The position numbers were made by a program, and so were the translations under genes. From Acidobacteria bacterium UBA2990 (GTDB taxonomy: Bacteria; Acidobacteriota; Vicinamibacteria; Vicinamibacterales; UBA8438), in NCBI GenBank assembly GCA_002347025.1, contig DEAE01000029.1, positions 1 through 64,000 of the forward strand: a stretch of DNA of 64,000 nucleotides, given 5' to 3'. Of this stretch, positions 27,400 to 36,743 are shown in pieces. The notes below the pieces were generated by a model. It was not told the origin of the DNA. It saw nothing but the letters and a program-made list of their open reading frames with translations, and ran no database searches. How positions within the stretch are numbered: position 1 is the stretch's first letter; every line of letters begins with the position of its first letter.

Positions 27400-27882
27400 T
27401 CAAGTTCCGTTTTCTTCAGTCGCTAAAAGGCGTTGGTGACAGTATATAAGTGCCGCACTAGACGGTTGGGTGTAATAGCCTGGACGCCTAGCGACACAGC
27501 TAAACCCAAGGGTCTCGTACAGTCGGCGGGCAGCAAGGTTGTTCTCGTTAACCTCCAGGACGGCCGCTCTGGCGCCCCTGTCAGTGCTTTTGAGTATCAA
27601 AAGTTGTAGCAATCTCCTGCCGGCCTGCTGACGCCGGTACCCTTCATCGACCACGATCCGGTGAATGCTTACTTCCTCGATCACAACTTGACCGATGCAG
27701 TAACCGATGATCTTGCCGTTCTGGGTTCGAGCCAAGCAGCCCAGAGTGCCTCGAGCTCCTTCGACTGCATCCGAGAACATGGCCTCAGTCCAGGGCGAAC
27801 CGAACGAAGCCTTCTCAATCTCAAGGATCCTCGGTATATCCAGACGAGACATGCCCAGGCTAAGAATTTGTTGAGACATCAA
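27400..27882 (-). CDS. rimI: [Ribosomal protein bS18]-alanine N-acetyltransferase RimI-like
   Basis: The 160-residue GNAT protein has the RimI-type start (DIPRILEIEKASFGSPWTEAMF). The acetyl-CoA-binding motif reads RRQQAGRRLLQLLI (about residues 82-96), and LEVNENNLAARRLYETLGF is the classical RimI block. It acetylates the N-terminus of S18 or, in some organisms, other proteins. It follows tsaB on the same strand with a 95-base gap, a pairing seen in many genomes. The start may be TTG 27882 or ATG 27879; AGGAG lies 10-13 bases upstream. The 275 bases downstream (27125-27399) show nothing recognisable. Confidence 0.88.
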   Translation of the reverse strand: MMSQQILSLGMSRLDIPRILEIEKASFGSPWTEAMFSDAVEGARGTLGCLARTQNGKIIGYCIGQVVIEEVSIHRIVVDEGYRRQQAGRRLLQLLILKSTDRGARAAVLEVNENNLAARRLYETLGFSCVARRPGYYTQPSSAALIYCHQRLLATEENGT

Positions 27883-27977
27883 CTTCTAGTAACTCCTGGA
27901 TGAAAGGCGAAAATATTACAGAAATTGTTATCCTTGGTTCTTTCAGACGAGTCCTAGTGGAGTAGCCACACTGGTCT

Positions 27978-28724
27978 TTAGATCCTTGTGTTTGGGCGGC
28001 GGTCTCTGGCCAGTTCAGCATCAGGCCGTCGAACATATAATGGCCGCAGAGCATGGGGGGATAGGGCTTGGGAAATCCGAGAATCAGATGAGGCCATGAG
28101 TGCGATTTGCTCGGCCAATGGCGGAATCTCTAAAATGGTTCTTGAGTTCGATCCCAATCGATTCTTCAACATAGACTCGTATAAGGGAACGGCATCCCCG
28201 ATGAACCAACTGGATTGATCGTCTAGTTCAACAATCCAACGGTCAAGGACTACATCAGGGGTGGCTGCTATCGGTTCCACCCTGATGTTCCATTGAACAT
28301 CAGGACCGCCTCCGATGGTTTCAAGGCCATAAATAGCACTAAACACCTCACCACGCTTGCCATCTATCCAGGGAACGATCCACCTGGGTTTAGAGCCACC
28401 CTTGGCCATAATAGTTCCAATTTCTGCAAGCACATCAAGAACTGAAATTCCTATGACTTGTCGTCCATGTGCTATTGCTAGTCCCTGAATCGTTGCAATA
28501 CCTACCCGAAGTCCAGTGAATGAGCCTGGGCCTAGGCAGACGGCAAAATAGTCAATGTCAGCCGTTGTGAACCCGTGCCGCGCTAGTAAAGCCTGAGCGT
28601 CTCCAGGAAGCCGTATCCCGTGAGTAAGGCTTGGGTTTCCACGGTATACCTCAAGGATTTGGCCGTTACTAGCGAGGGCTAAACTTCCCCTCGCGGTCGC
28701 CGTTTCTAGAGCTAGGATTAGCAA
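27978..28724 (-). CDS. tsaB: tRNA threonylcarbamoyladenosine biosynthesis protein TsaB
   Basis: The 248-residue protein opens with LILALETATARGSLALA, the ASKHA-fold phosphate-1 strand of TsaB. The key block YFAVCLGPGSFTGLRVGIATIQGLA lies near residue 62. TsaB is the non-catalytic partner of TsaD in making t6A37 of tRNAs that read ANN codons. The C-terminal half is more variable, as usual. It is divergent from mutS with 74 bases between, and is followed by rimI. Confidence 0.92.
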   Translation of the reverse strand: MLILALETATARGSLALASNGQILEVYRGNPSLTHGIRLPGDAQALLARHGFTTADIDYFAVCLGPGSFTGLRVGIATIQGLAIAHGRQVIGISVLDVLAEIGTIMAKGGSKPRWIVPWIDGKRGEVFSAIYGLETIGGGPDVQWNIRVEPIAATPDVVLDRWIVELDDQSSWFIGDAVPLYESMLKNRLGSNSRTILEIPPLAEQIALMASSDSRISQALSPHALRPLYVRRPDAELARDRRPNTRI

Positions 28725-28743
28725 CTGCAGTCCTTTCCGGATC

Positions 28744-28773
28744 TTGACTCGGTTCGAGAGCGGTCTCTATACT
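28744..28773 (+). promoter_or_regulatory. Sigma-70-type promoter for mutS
   Basis: TTGACT at 28744-28749 and TATACT at 28768-28773 are separated by 18 bases; each is one base from consensus. The predicted transcription start is near 28780, between the divergent tsaB and mutS genes and pointing toward mutS. Confidence 0.6.
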
Positions 28774-28798
28774 CACACAAATCTTCCGTCTGCCGTAA

Positions 28799-31492
28799 TT
28801 GGCCGGTGGACTAATAGTGCATCTCCCTGCTCAAGTGACGCCAACTTCTAGTCATCCGAACAAAGGTTCTCGCCAGCCAACGCCGGCGATGCGTCAGTAT
28901 CTTGACGCGAAACGCCAATATCGTGATGCCATCGTGTTTTTCAGGATGGGGGATTTCTACGAGATGTTTTACGAGGACGCCCTCACAGCATCCCGCGCAC
29001 TTGATTTAACGCTCACATCACGCTCTAAGGATAGTTCCGGAGGCGCAATCCCAATGTGCGGGATCCCTCACCACGCAGCAGATAGTTATTTAGCTCGACT
29101 TGTTCAAAAAGGTTTCAAAGTAGCCATCTGTGAACAGATCGAAGATGCCAAGAAGAGCAAAGGCCTCGTCCGCAGAGAAGTCGTTCGGGTTATTTCACCA
29201 GGATCATTTACCGACACAGGCTACCTAGAGGAACGGGAGCCAACATACCTTATGTGTTTGGTTGCTATCCCTTCGGGCGTTGCCCCACCCAAAGATGCGA
29301 TTTTCGGTATGGCACTGCTAGATTTATCAACCGGCTCATTTGTCGCTACGGAATATGATGGAGAGGTGGGTCGGCAGGGGCTGTCAGACGATATTTCTCT
29401 ACTCCGTCCCCGAGAAGTTCTCTTGCCCCAAGACAGTGATCTCGAAAAATTGATTCCTGAAGGTTCCCAATCCACGGTAACAAAGCTTGAACCTTGGAAT
29501 TTTGATCAGGAGCGTGCCCGCTCCCAATTGACTACGCAATTTGCCACTGAAGGGTTGGAAGGGTTCGGCCTTGATGGCTGTGTGGCAGCCGTTCCTGCCG
29601 CCGGAGCTTTGGTCCACTATCTTCGTGAGACTCAAAAGAACCAATTGGTTCATGTAACTAGTATTGACTTTAGACAGGTGGCTGATTCAATGCTCATTGA
29701 TTCTGCCACGTTCAAGCACCTTGAGGTCATTCGGTCCACGGAAGGCGTTCGTCAAGGGTCATTGTTAGATCAAATCGACAAGACAGTCACACTTGGAGGC
29801 AGTCGGTTGCTCAGGGAATGGCTTCTTCGTCCACTCATCAATATCGAAAGGGTTCATGATCGTTTAGATGCGGTTGAGGAGTTCGCCTTCCGGTCAGTTG
29901 AACGGGCCAAATTCCGTGAAGCTTTGAAATCGGTACATGACATCGAACGATTGGTGGCTCGCGCCGCCTTAGGCACAGCTGGTCCACGAGATCTATTGGC
30001 ATTGCAGCGCTCTCTGGCAGTAATACCTCCTATAAAACATTTACTAGGTTCTTTTGACGCCCCTCTCGTCGTAAGCCTTTTAGCTGGACTTGATGAGGTT
30101 CCGGAATTGAGAGATGCCGTTGAAACCACTCTTAATGACGACCTGCCCGCTTTGGCTCGAGACGGAGGGGTGATCAGGTCAGGTGTTAACTCGGAGTTAG
30201 ACGAACTCCGACGCGTTAGCATTGGTGGCAAAGAAGAAATTGCTGCAATGGAGGCGACCGAGCGTGGTCGCACCGGCATTGGGTCTTTGAAGATTCGATT
30301 CAATCGGGTCTTTGGGTACTTCATTGAAATTTCGAAAGCAAATCTACATGCAGTTCCAGATGACTACCACCGCAAGCAAACAGTGGCCGGAGGAGAACGT
30401 TTTATTACTCCTGCCTTAAAGGAGTATGAACACAAGGTGGTTGGCGCCGATGAACGAATTATCGAATTGGAGATTGAATTATTTGAGAACCTGAGAAGGA
30501 GTGTTGCGTTGGAAGCTGAGGTTATTCAGGACTCAGCGAGGTCGCTAGCCTGCCTTGATGTGCTGGCAGGATTAGCCGAAACGGCAGCGCTCTACGATTA
30601 CACTAAACCCCATGTGCATGATGGAGATGAACTGGTCGTCACTGAAGGACGACACCCGATTGTCGAGCGTCACGCCAACCGGCCGTTCGTACCTAATGAT
30701 GTAACTCTTACTAGTTCATCCCATCAGGTGATCATCTTAACGGGGCCCAATATGGGTGGAAAATCCACCTACTTGAGACAAGTGGCTTTGATCGTCTTAC
30801 TGGCTCAAATCGGTTCTTTTGTTCCGGCGGACCGAGCTAAGCTTCCCATTACAGACCGGATCTTTGCTAGGGTTGGAGCATCGGACAACATAGCTCGAGG
30901 ACAATCAACCTTTATGGTTGAGATGCAGGAAACCGCGAATATATTACACGCGGCGACTTCTAGAAGTTTGGTAATTCTCGACGAAATAGGACGAGGCACT
31001 GCCACTTACGATGGGTTGAGTATTGCCTGGGCGGTGGCTGAGCATCTTGCTACTGATGAAACCGTTAGACCCAAAACACTGTTTGCAACTCACTATCATG
31101 AGCTTACCGATGTTGCGGACGCCTTGCCTAACGTTGTGAATTACCATGTCGTGGCTCGAGAGTGGGAAGATCAAATACATTTCCTACGGAAAGTGGAACC
31201 TGGTCGGTCTGACCGAAGCTACGGTATTCAGGTGGCCCGCCTGGCCGGACTTCCCTTACGGACTGTAGAGCGTGCCAAGGAAATTCTGTTTGGTTTGGAG
31301 CGGGATGAGCTGGTTCGAAGTGGCAGTCCCACTCAAGAAACCGTAGATTCCAAGCGTCAAGCTCAGTTGGGACTTTTTGTTAATCCTTCTGACGATGCCA
31401 TCACTAGGCGTCTCCGTCAGGTCAATATTGACCAGATGACACCTGTTGATGCTCTAGCATTCCTCAATGAGCTAAAAAAGAGTGCTGAGTAA
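28799..31492 (+). CDS. mutS: DNA mismatch repair protein MutS
   Basis: This full-length MutS has up to 897 residues. The N-terminal mismatch-binding domain has the clamp motif FFRMGDFYEMFYEDA, whose Phe and Glu intercalate at mismatches. Connector, lever and clamp domains follow. The ATPase has Walker A GPNMGGKST near residue 648, the signature STFMVEMQETANIL, Walker B LVILDEIGRGT and the FATHYHELT switch. A short C-terminal tail ends in the usual VDALAFLNELKK. Start choice is open: TTG 28799 lacks a ribosome site, GTG 28817 has GGTGG 6-9 bases upstream, and ATG 28889 starts directly at the conserved domain. Confidence 0.96.
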   Translation: MAGGLIVHLPAQVTPTSSHPNKGSRQPTPAMRQYLDAKRQYRDAIVFFRMGDFYEMFYEDALTASRALDLTLTSRSKDSSGGAIPMCGIPHHAADSYLARLVQKGFKVAICEQIEDAKKSKGLVRREVVRVISPGSFTDTGYLEEREPTYLMCLVAIPSGVAPPKDAIFGMALLDLSTGSFVATEYDGEVGRQGLSDDISLLRPREVLLPQDSDLEKLIPEGSQSTVTKLEPWNFDQERARSQLTTQFATEGLEGFGLDGCVAAVPAAGALVHYLRETQKNQLVHVTSIDFRQVADSMLIDSATFKHLEVIRSTEGVRQGSLLDQIDKTVTLGGSRLLREWLLRPLINIERVHDRLDAVEEFAFRSVERAKFREALKSVHDIERLVARAALGTAGPRDLLALQRSLAVIPPIKHLLGSFDAPLVVSLLAGLDEVPELRDAVETTLNDDLPALARDGGVIRSGVNSELDELRRVSIGGKEEIAAMEATERGRTGIGSLKIRFNRVFGYFIEISKANLHAVPDDYHRKQTVAGGERFITPALKEYEHKVVGADERIIELEIELFENLRRSVALEAEVIQDSARSLACLDVLAGLAETAALYDYTKPHVHDGDELVVTEGRHPIVERHANRPFVPNDVTLTSSSHQVIILTGPNMGGKSTYLRQVALIVLLAQIGSFVPADRAKLPITDRIFARVGASDNIARGQSTFMVEMQETANILHAATSRSLVILDEIGRGTATYDGLSIAWAVAEHLATDETVRPKTLFATHYHELTDVADALPNVVNYHVVAREWEDQIHFLRKVEPGRSDRSYGIQVARLAGLPLRTVERAKEILFGLERDELVRSGSPTQETVDSKRQAQLGLFVNPSDDAITRRLRQVNIDQMTPVDALAFLNELKKSAE

Positions 31493-31552
31493 ACATTTGA
31501 GATGCCCGGTAGAGGAGAGAGTCTGCGAGAGCACTAGCCTGGACCTCAAATA

Positions 31553-33007
31553 GTGGCCAAGACAGTTGGAATCATCGGAGCAGGCTTCAGTGGTTTATTG
31601 GCTGCATATTTTCTAGAACAAGCCTTCGATGATCAGCTAGAAGTTGTGGTGTTTGAGGCTAGTGGGCGGGTTGGAGGCAGGGTTCGAAGTCCCATTGAGC
31701 CAGAGACCCATGTCCGCTATGAAGCGGGGGCGGCAGAGTTCTATGATATTAAGGGCAGCCCCAATCTAAAGTCTCTTGTTCGGCACCTCGGACTCGAAAT
31801 AAAAGCTCTGACAGGCACACCACACTTTGTTGTCAATAACGAGGTAGTTCGGAATGAACGAGCCTTGATTGGTCTCTTGGGGCAGCGAGGTGTTGATCGA
31901 CTCCGTTGCTTTTGGGAACGTGGGACCGCGTTGCGTCCTCCTCAGGATTATGCACTTGCCGGCCGAGAACAAGATAACACCCACCCTTGGTTGCGGCGGA
32001 CTTTCGAGGATGTGCTTTCAGAGATTGATGATGCCTTCTGTCAATGGTTCACTGCCATGCAGTGTCATAGCGATTTGGCAACTGAACCCCCACATGCAAC
32101 GGGGTTGTTTGGGATGGATAACTTACTGATCGACCATCCCGATTACTGCTCCATGTATACCCTGGTTGGCGGCAATGAGAGCATCATCAAGGCTTTGAGG
32201 AATCGAGTGCATGCCAAGATTTGTCTTCATGCCCCAGTCACCCAGGTGGCAGCTCACGGAGCCCGTGGCATTCGACTTACATATGATGGCAAGGACAATG
32301 AGAGTATCGAACTTGATGTTGACGGGCTTCTTGTTACCCTTCCTCCTCGTGGGGTGCGGAAGATTCGCTGGTTGGATGCCAAATTAGAGGCAGCAGTTGC
32401 GGACCATGTTAAGCATCATGACCATGCCACGGACTACGTGCGGGTGACCTTGTTTTGTCGGCGGCGTTTCTGGAGTCAACAGTTTCCTGAAGACTACTTC
32501 GTAAGTGATGCTTTCGGGGGTGTGACCGTCTATGACCAGTCACCGGATGGGGGGGGCGCCGGGGTGGGGGTTCAAAGTTGGCTACTGGCCGGGGCCAGTG
32601 CCCGAGAGCAAGCCGTTCGCTCAGATCATGAGGTTGTCCGGGCCGTGTTACAGGCGATGCCCGCATCGACTCCCTTGAATGAGAATCTGCTGGTAAGCAG
32701 TTCCGTTGATCGCTGGACTGGAACCTCAGGAGTGTGTGCCAAGCCCGGTGGAGTTCCCTTAAGAGCGCTGAACCGACGGCATAGTCCAGATGTGCGCTGG
32801 CCAGAGGTTCAATTTGTCGGTGATTATCTTTACGACAGCACCCTATGCGGTGCCCTTGATGCTGTTATGTTCGCTGTTGATCGGCTGACTGAAACATTAG
32901 GGCCCAAGACGATCACCTCTAGAAGTGCGATGTCAGAGTCCCTCAAGGGATCTAGGCCTAAATCTGCGTTTCCACTCTCGACTGCTTTCTTTCTTGATGC
33001 TCTATAG
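31553..33007 (+). CDS. FAD-dependent amine oxidase / flavin-containing oxidoreductase
   Basis: The 484-residue protein (GTG start) has an N-terminal Rossmann dinucleotide fold, GAGFSGL at residues 9-15. The second FAD block FEASGRVGGRV follows, and the C-terminal FAD block VQFVGDYLYDSTLCGALDAVMFA is typical of flavin monoamine oxidases. The insert in between is the substrate domain and is not diagnostic. It starts 60 bases after mutS and ends 44 bases before the convergent agmatine-pathway gene aguA. An amine substrate such as a polyamine is therefore plausible but not shown. No signal peptide is visible. Confidence 0.75.
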   Translation: MAKTVGIIGAGFSGLLAAYFLEQAFDDQLEVVVFEASGRVGGRVRSPIEPETHVRYEAGAAEFYDIKGSPNLKSLVRHLGLEIKALTGTPHFVVNNEVVRNERALIGLLGQRGVDRLRCFWERGTALRPPQDYALAGREQDNTHPWLRRTFEDVLSEIDDAFCQWFTAMQCHSDLATEPPHATGLFGMDNLLIDHPDYCSMYTLVGGNESIIKALRNRVHAKICLHAPVTQVAAHGARGIRLTYDGKDNESIELDVDGLLVTLPPRGVRKIRWLDAKLEAAVADHVKHHDHATDYVRVTLFCRRRFWSQQFPEDYFVSDAFGGVTVYDQSPDGGGAGVGVQSWLLAGASAREQAVRSDHEVVRAVLQAMPASTPLNENLLVSSSVDRWTGTSGVCAKPGGVPLRALNRRHSPDVRWPEVQFVGDYLYDSTLCGALDAVMFAVDRLTETLGPKTITSRSAMSESLKGSRPKSAFPLSTAFFLDAL

Positions 33008-33050
33008 GAGTCGAACTGGTACACAAAACAAGGTTTCCTCAAAGGCAGAA

Positions 33051-34160
33051 TCAATCTTGAGGCTCTTGGAGAGTAAGACAATGTACGGACCCAAGCCCTA
33101 AGACGAGGTCAACAGCGTGAATGCCAACTACCTGGTGGTCTGGAAAAAGCTCTTCGAATACCCCAAGTGCGACTCGGTCAGCCTGGTCGTTGAACGTGGG
33201 CACCAGAACGACCTCATTAGCTAGATAGAAATTCAAGTAGCTAGCAGGCAGCCGCTGACCATCGAAATAAAGGGGCTGTGGCATCGGGATAGGCACCACG
33301 GTCAGGTGGCCCGCCTTGGTTTTTGCGACCTCCAACCGCTCCAAATTTTCTCGAAGCGGCAAATAATTAATATCGGCCTGGTTAGTTTCCGTGGCAATTG
33401 CCACGGTGTTTGGTCCTACGAATCGTGCCACGTCATCAACGTGACCATGAGTGTCGTCCCCGGCGATACCACCACCCAACCAAATGATATTGTCAAGGCC
33501 AAGATAATCGGTCAGCACCTCTTCCAAGTCCGTTAGCCCGAGAACTGGATTTCGAGGTTGAACCCTATTGTCGAGAAGGCATTGCTCAGTGGTCAGCCCA
33601 ACGCCTTGGCCATTTACATCGATGCTTCCACCTTCGAGTACTACAGGTCTACCCTGTTGAGGGTGACTTGGCAAAAAACGGCGATACCCTTTTACACGTG
33701 CGAGATTCTCAGGCAACTTGTTGTCGAGTACCCAGTCACTGTACTTACCCCAACCGTTAAACCCCCAATCGACCAGTGCTACTTCAGAGGAATTACTTTG
33801 CAGTCCTTCCTTCTTGATAAAGGTTCCACCGGTATCTCGAATCCAAGAGCGATTCGTAGAACATTCAACGCGTTCTATTTTGTTAATATCTACCCCAATC
33901 TGCCGGAGTTGCCATAAAGCGCTGGACTCCTCTTCAGGGCTTGCAAACACAACTACCACTGTCTCGTGGGGCGCCAGGTGTCGGATTAGCTCTCCGTAGG
34001 CCCAAGTCACTGAAACTAGTTTCCCAGGCCAATCATTTTGATTGTGTGGCCAAACAAGCCAGGTAGCACGATGTGGCTGCCATTCAGCAGGCATGGTGAA
34101 GCCCTGAGCTAATGGTGTTAGTGTGTCAATGGCGGCCTTGTAGGACGGGGATGAACTCAT
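33051..34160 (-). CDS. aguA: Agmatine deiminase AguA
   Basis: The 369-residue protein belongs to the peptidyl-arginine deiminase/agmatine deiminase family. It hydrolyses agmatine to N-carbamoylputrescine and ammonia. The block MPAEWQPHRATWLVWPHN, the NRSWIRDTGGTF aspartate motif, the GDDTHGHVDD histidine/aspartate motif, and the catalytic Cys361 in GLGSVHCLT are all present. The gene overlaps aguB by 4 bases (ATGA), so they are translationally coupled. Together they convert agmatine to putrescine in two cytoplasmic steps. Confidence 0.93.
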   Translation of the reverse strand: MSSSPSYKAAIDTLTPLAQGFTMPAEWQPHRATWLVWPHNQNDWPGKLVSVTWAYGELIRHLAPHETVVVVFASPEEESSALWQLRQIGVDINKIERVECSTNRSWIRDTGGTFIKKEGLQSNSSEVALVDWGFNGWGKYSDWVLDNKLPENLARVKGYRRFLPSHPQQGRPVVLEGGSIDVNGQGVGLTTEQCLLDNRVQPRNPVLGLTDLEEVLTDYLGLDNIIWLGGGIAGDDTHGHVDDVARFVGPNTVAIATETNQADINYLPLRENLERLEVAKTKAGHLTVVPIPMPQPLYFDGQRLPASYLNFYLANEVVLVPTFNDQADRVALGVFEELFPDHQVVGIHAVDLVLGLGSVHCLTLQEPQD

Positions 34161-35077
34161 TCCGGGGTTCTCGACTTGGAGACGATGTCGTCTGGCTCAT
34201 CACGGATCCTCCGGGCTAGGTCCCCATAACTGTCGATCCGACGGTCCCGAAGAAAGGGCCATTCTCGTCGCTGCTGTTCAATCAGTCCTCTGTGGCATTT
34301 TGCAAGCAAAACTTCTTCATCGTCGACTGACCCTCTAATTAAGATTTGACCGGCTGGATCGCACACGAAAGATTGGCCCCAAAAATCGAGACCAGCGCCT
34401 TCAGGGCCCTCGTGACCCACGCGGTTGGTGGTCGCTACAAATACTCCATTAGCGATGGCATGGCTACGTTGCATGGTGAGCCAAGCGTCGTGTTGGGACT
34501 TCCCTTTCGTGAATCGCTCGGCTGGATGCCAGCCAATTGCGCTTGGGTAAACCAGTAATTCAGCACCTCCGAGAGAACTCAACCTCGCTGCCTCCGGAAA
34601 CCATTGGTCCCAACAGATCAGAGGACTGATACGGGCGAAACGAGTATTGAAAACAGGGTACCCAAGATCACCTGGGGTGAAATAGAATTTTTCCTGGTAG
34701 AGAGGATCGTCTGGAATGTGAGTTTTACGGTAATGGCCCAAAAGTTGACCATCAGCGTCAATTACAACAACAGCATTGTGATACACCCCAGGGGCTCGCC
34801 GCTCGAACACTGGAACGACGAGAACAACCTCAAGCTGAGCTGCCACATCGGAAAACTGATTTGTGATTGGCCCTGGAATCGGTTCAGCCAGATCGAAATA
34901 TTTACTATCCTCCCGTTGGCAGAAGTATTCTGAGCTGAATAGTTCTTGTAAACACACCACTTGGGCGCCCCGTGCGGCGGCTTCATGAACCAAGCCTGCA
35001 GCTTTGTCGAGATTGGCTTGTTTATTGCCGACACAGGCCATCTGCAGGAGGCCCACCGTGAAACTGGGCTCTATCAT
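34157..35077 (-). CDS. aguB: N-carbamoylputrescine amidase AguB
   Basis: The 306-residue nitrilase-superfamily enzyme has the catalytic triad E45 (VVCLQELF), K118 (GHYRKTHIP) and C155 (PLICWDQWFPE). The block YPSAIGWHP and the overall length match bacterial and plant N-carbamoylputrescine amidases. It hydrolyses N-carbamoylputrescine to putrescine, carbon dioxide and ammonia, the second step after AguA. It lies between the TPR gene (12 bases upstream) and aguA (4-base overlap) in one operon. Confidence 0.93.
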   Translation of the reverse strand: MIEPSFTVGLLQMACVGNKQANLDKAAGLVHEAAARGAQVVCLQELFSSEYFCQREDSKYFDLAEPIPGPITNQFSDVAAQLEVVLVVPVFERRAPGVYHNAVVVIDADGQLLGHYRKTHIPDDPLYQEKFYFTPGDLGYPVFNTRFARISPLICWDQWFPEAARLSSLGGAELLVYPSAIGWHPAERFTKGKSQHDAWLTMQRSHAIANGVFVATTNRVGHEGPEGAGLDFWGQSFVCDPAGQILIRGSVDDEEVLLAKCHRGLIEQQRREWPFLRDRRIDSYGDLARRIRDEPDDIVSKSRTPE

Positions 35078-35089
35078 GGCCTCTCGGTG

Positions 35090-35887
35090 TCAGCCCTCTA
35101 CGTTGAGCATCTGAAGCTCACGTTCGGCATTATTAAAGTAGAGTGAGGTCGGGAACTCGTCCATCACTCGTTGGTAGGTCGCTCGGGCATCCCCCAAACG
35201 CCCAGCCAGTCGATAGGCTCTAGCAAGCTCCATCAGGATACCGTCAAGGGGCAGGTCGGTCTGTGAACTCCCTGCCGATGACTCTTCAAGTAAAGCAATA
35301 GCTTCACCAGGTTCACCCTGGGAGATCTGTGTGGCGGCAAGCCCAAGAATTGCCATACGGCCATAGATTCCGATTTGATCGAGATCAATAACCTGTTGAT
35401 AGTGGTCGGCCGCTTCTTGGTGGCGACCGAGTTCGGCTAATGCAGCGGCGGCTCTGTACCTGGCGGTGATGCCAGCCGGGTTGTCTGGATAGGTGTCGGC
35501 TGTTTCCAAGAGCTTCGGGAGAGCTGCTGACATCTTTTCTTCCAGTGATGGATAGGATCCAGCCGGTTGACTAAAGGGTGGATCGGGATCTTCATCCGAC
35601 GTGAGCCCCTCGGTTGTATCAGGAGCATCCGTTGTAGCATCGGATGAAGTCGGTGGAGGTACCACTGGTGCGTCTGCCAGCTCAAGCGCCTCAGAGAGGA
35701 GGGCTCCAGCCTGGGCTCCAGCTTGCCCAGACCACCAGAAGTACCCGCCTGAGACAATGACTGCGCTAAATCCAACTATGAGAATGGTTGCCAGTATCCT
35801 TCTTGAATTTTGGATTGTTATCCATATGTTGGACACCGCAACTGCTAAAGCATTCTCCTTCAGGTGTTGACGTTCACTCCGCCTCAT
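35090..35887 (-). CDS. Membrane-anchored TPR protein, YfgM/Ancillary-SecYEG-like
   Basis: The 265-residue protein has a cytoplasmic start, one membrane segment at about residues 31-53 (RRILATILIVGFSAVIVSGG), an acidic proline/threonine-rich linker (about 75-115) and TPR repeats (about 120-260) such as ITARYRAAAALAELGRHQEAA. The layout of anchor, linker and periplasmic TPR resembles YfgM, a chaperone-like partner of the SecYEG translocon, but many TPR proteins look like this. It is the first gene of the aguB-aguA operon by position, which gives no obvious functional link. Confidence 0.65.
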   Translation of the reverse strand: MRRSERQHLKENALAVAVSNIWITIQNSRRILATILIVGFSAVIVSGGYFWWSGQAGAQAGALLSEALELADAPVVPPPTSSDATTDAPDTTEGLTSDEDPDPPFSQPAGSYPSLEEKMSAALPKLLETADTYPDNPAGITARYRAAAALAELGRHQEAADHYQQVIDLDQIGIYGRMAILGLAATQISQGEPGEAIALLEESSAGSSQTDLPLDGILMELARAYRLAGRLGDARATYQRVMDEFPTSLYFNNAERELQMLNVEG

Positions 35888-36019
35888 TAGTGTCTCTCAC
35901 TCTTTTTATGTCGAATTTCCTACAACTAGACCTACAGTGTACCAGAGCCCCGTCTTGACCACAGTCAAATGTCACAAATCGATGTCCAGGAGAAAGTCCC
36001 ACAACCACAATATTTAGTG

Positions 36020-36096
36020 TGGCGCGCGTGCCTGGATTCGAACCAGGGGCCTACCGCTTAGGAGGCGGTTGCTCTATCCAACTGAGCTACACGCGC
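36020..36096 (-). tRNA. tRNA-Arg (anticodon CCU)
   Basis: The minus strand folds into a complete 77-base cloverleaf. The acceptor stem GCGCGTG pairs with CACGCGC. The D-arm stem is GCTC/GAGC. The anticodon stem ACCGC/GCGGT closes the loop CTCCTAA with anticodon CCT. The T-arm stem CCTGG/CCAGG carries loop TTCGAAT. Discriminator G and an encoded CCA end complete it. It decodes AGG. It lies in the gap between the TPR gene and a small lipoprotein gene. Confidence 0.97.
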
Positions 36097-36281
36097 GCAA
36101 TTTGTTGGATGGTAGCTTATCAAATGATCTTGACAGAGTTGATTAGTGCTGTGCCTAGTTGTCCTACATGTTAGGTGGAACAATGCGGTCCGAAGCTTCT
36201 GTGTCTGACCACCATATAAGCAGCTCGAAAGCCGTCGAAATGCACCGTGGTCAACACCGTGTTGATCTTGCCGTCACTCAC

Positions 36282-36743
36282 TCAAGAACGCGAGAGAGTT
36301 GTCCCTCCGCTAAAGGCAACATCACATCCGGAAGCCGTTGACCACGTTCCAGTCATCGTCTTGTCGTCAAGAACTGCTGTTAGGGTCCAGTGGCAATGTT
36401 TAGTTGATTCGAATGTTAGGGTGACCGTTGGCAGTCCAATTCCCTTGCCCACTGCGCCAGTTATTGATCCACCATCGGTGGTGTTGGGGTTGGGTAAGCC
36501 TGAATCATCAGAAGTTGACCTTACTGCGGTAAACGTACCAGCCACAGTATCCTCACCGCCAGAGCCTTCAGATAATGTAGCTGTTACATCTGCGGTAGTA
36601 GTGCCAAAAGCGAAAGTACCGGTCCAGGTTCCATCCACTGAGGTTGAGGGTCCGAAGAGACCTAGTCCTCCACCCTGACATCCGGCTGCGACAACAATGA
36701 CCAATAAAATCACGGACACCCGTGACCCGGTAGTAAGCAGCAT
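36282..36743 (-). CDS. Small secreted lipoprotein of unknown function
   Basis: From ATG 36743 the protein has 153 residues, beginning with a lipoprotein signal that ends in the lipobox VAAGC (about residue 21). AGGAA lies 8 bases before this ATG, which decides the start over an upstream frame extension to 36794. The mature part is threonine/glycine/serine-rich with repeated short beta-strand-like units: VDGTWTGTFAFGTTTADVT, VAGTFTAVR, MTGTWSTASG. This resembles small lipocalin-like or META-like envelope barrels, but I recognise no named family. Two cysteines near the C-terminus could form a disulfide. Confidence 0.65.
   Translation of the reverse strand: MLLTTGSRVSVILLVIVVAAGCQGGGLGLFGPSTSVDGTWTGTFAFGTTTADVTATLSEGSGGEDTVAGTFTAVRSTSDDSGLPNPNTTDGGSITGAVGKGIGLPTVTLTFESTKHCHWTLTAVLDDKTMTGTWSTASGCDVAFSGGTTLSRS

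Noticed and set aside
36247..36678. 143-codon plus-strand frame opposite the small lipoprotein gene
   Set aside because: The minus strand has a lipobox, a ribosome site and beta-repeat structure; the plus frame is its shadow.
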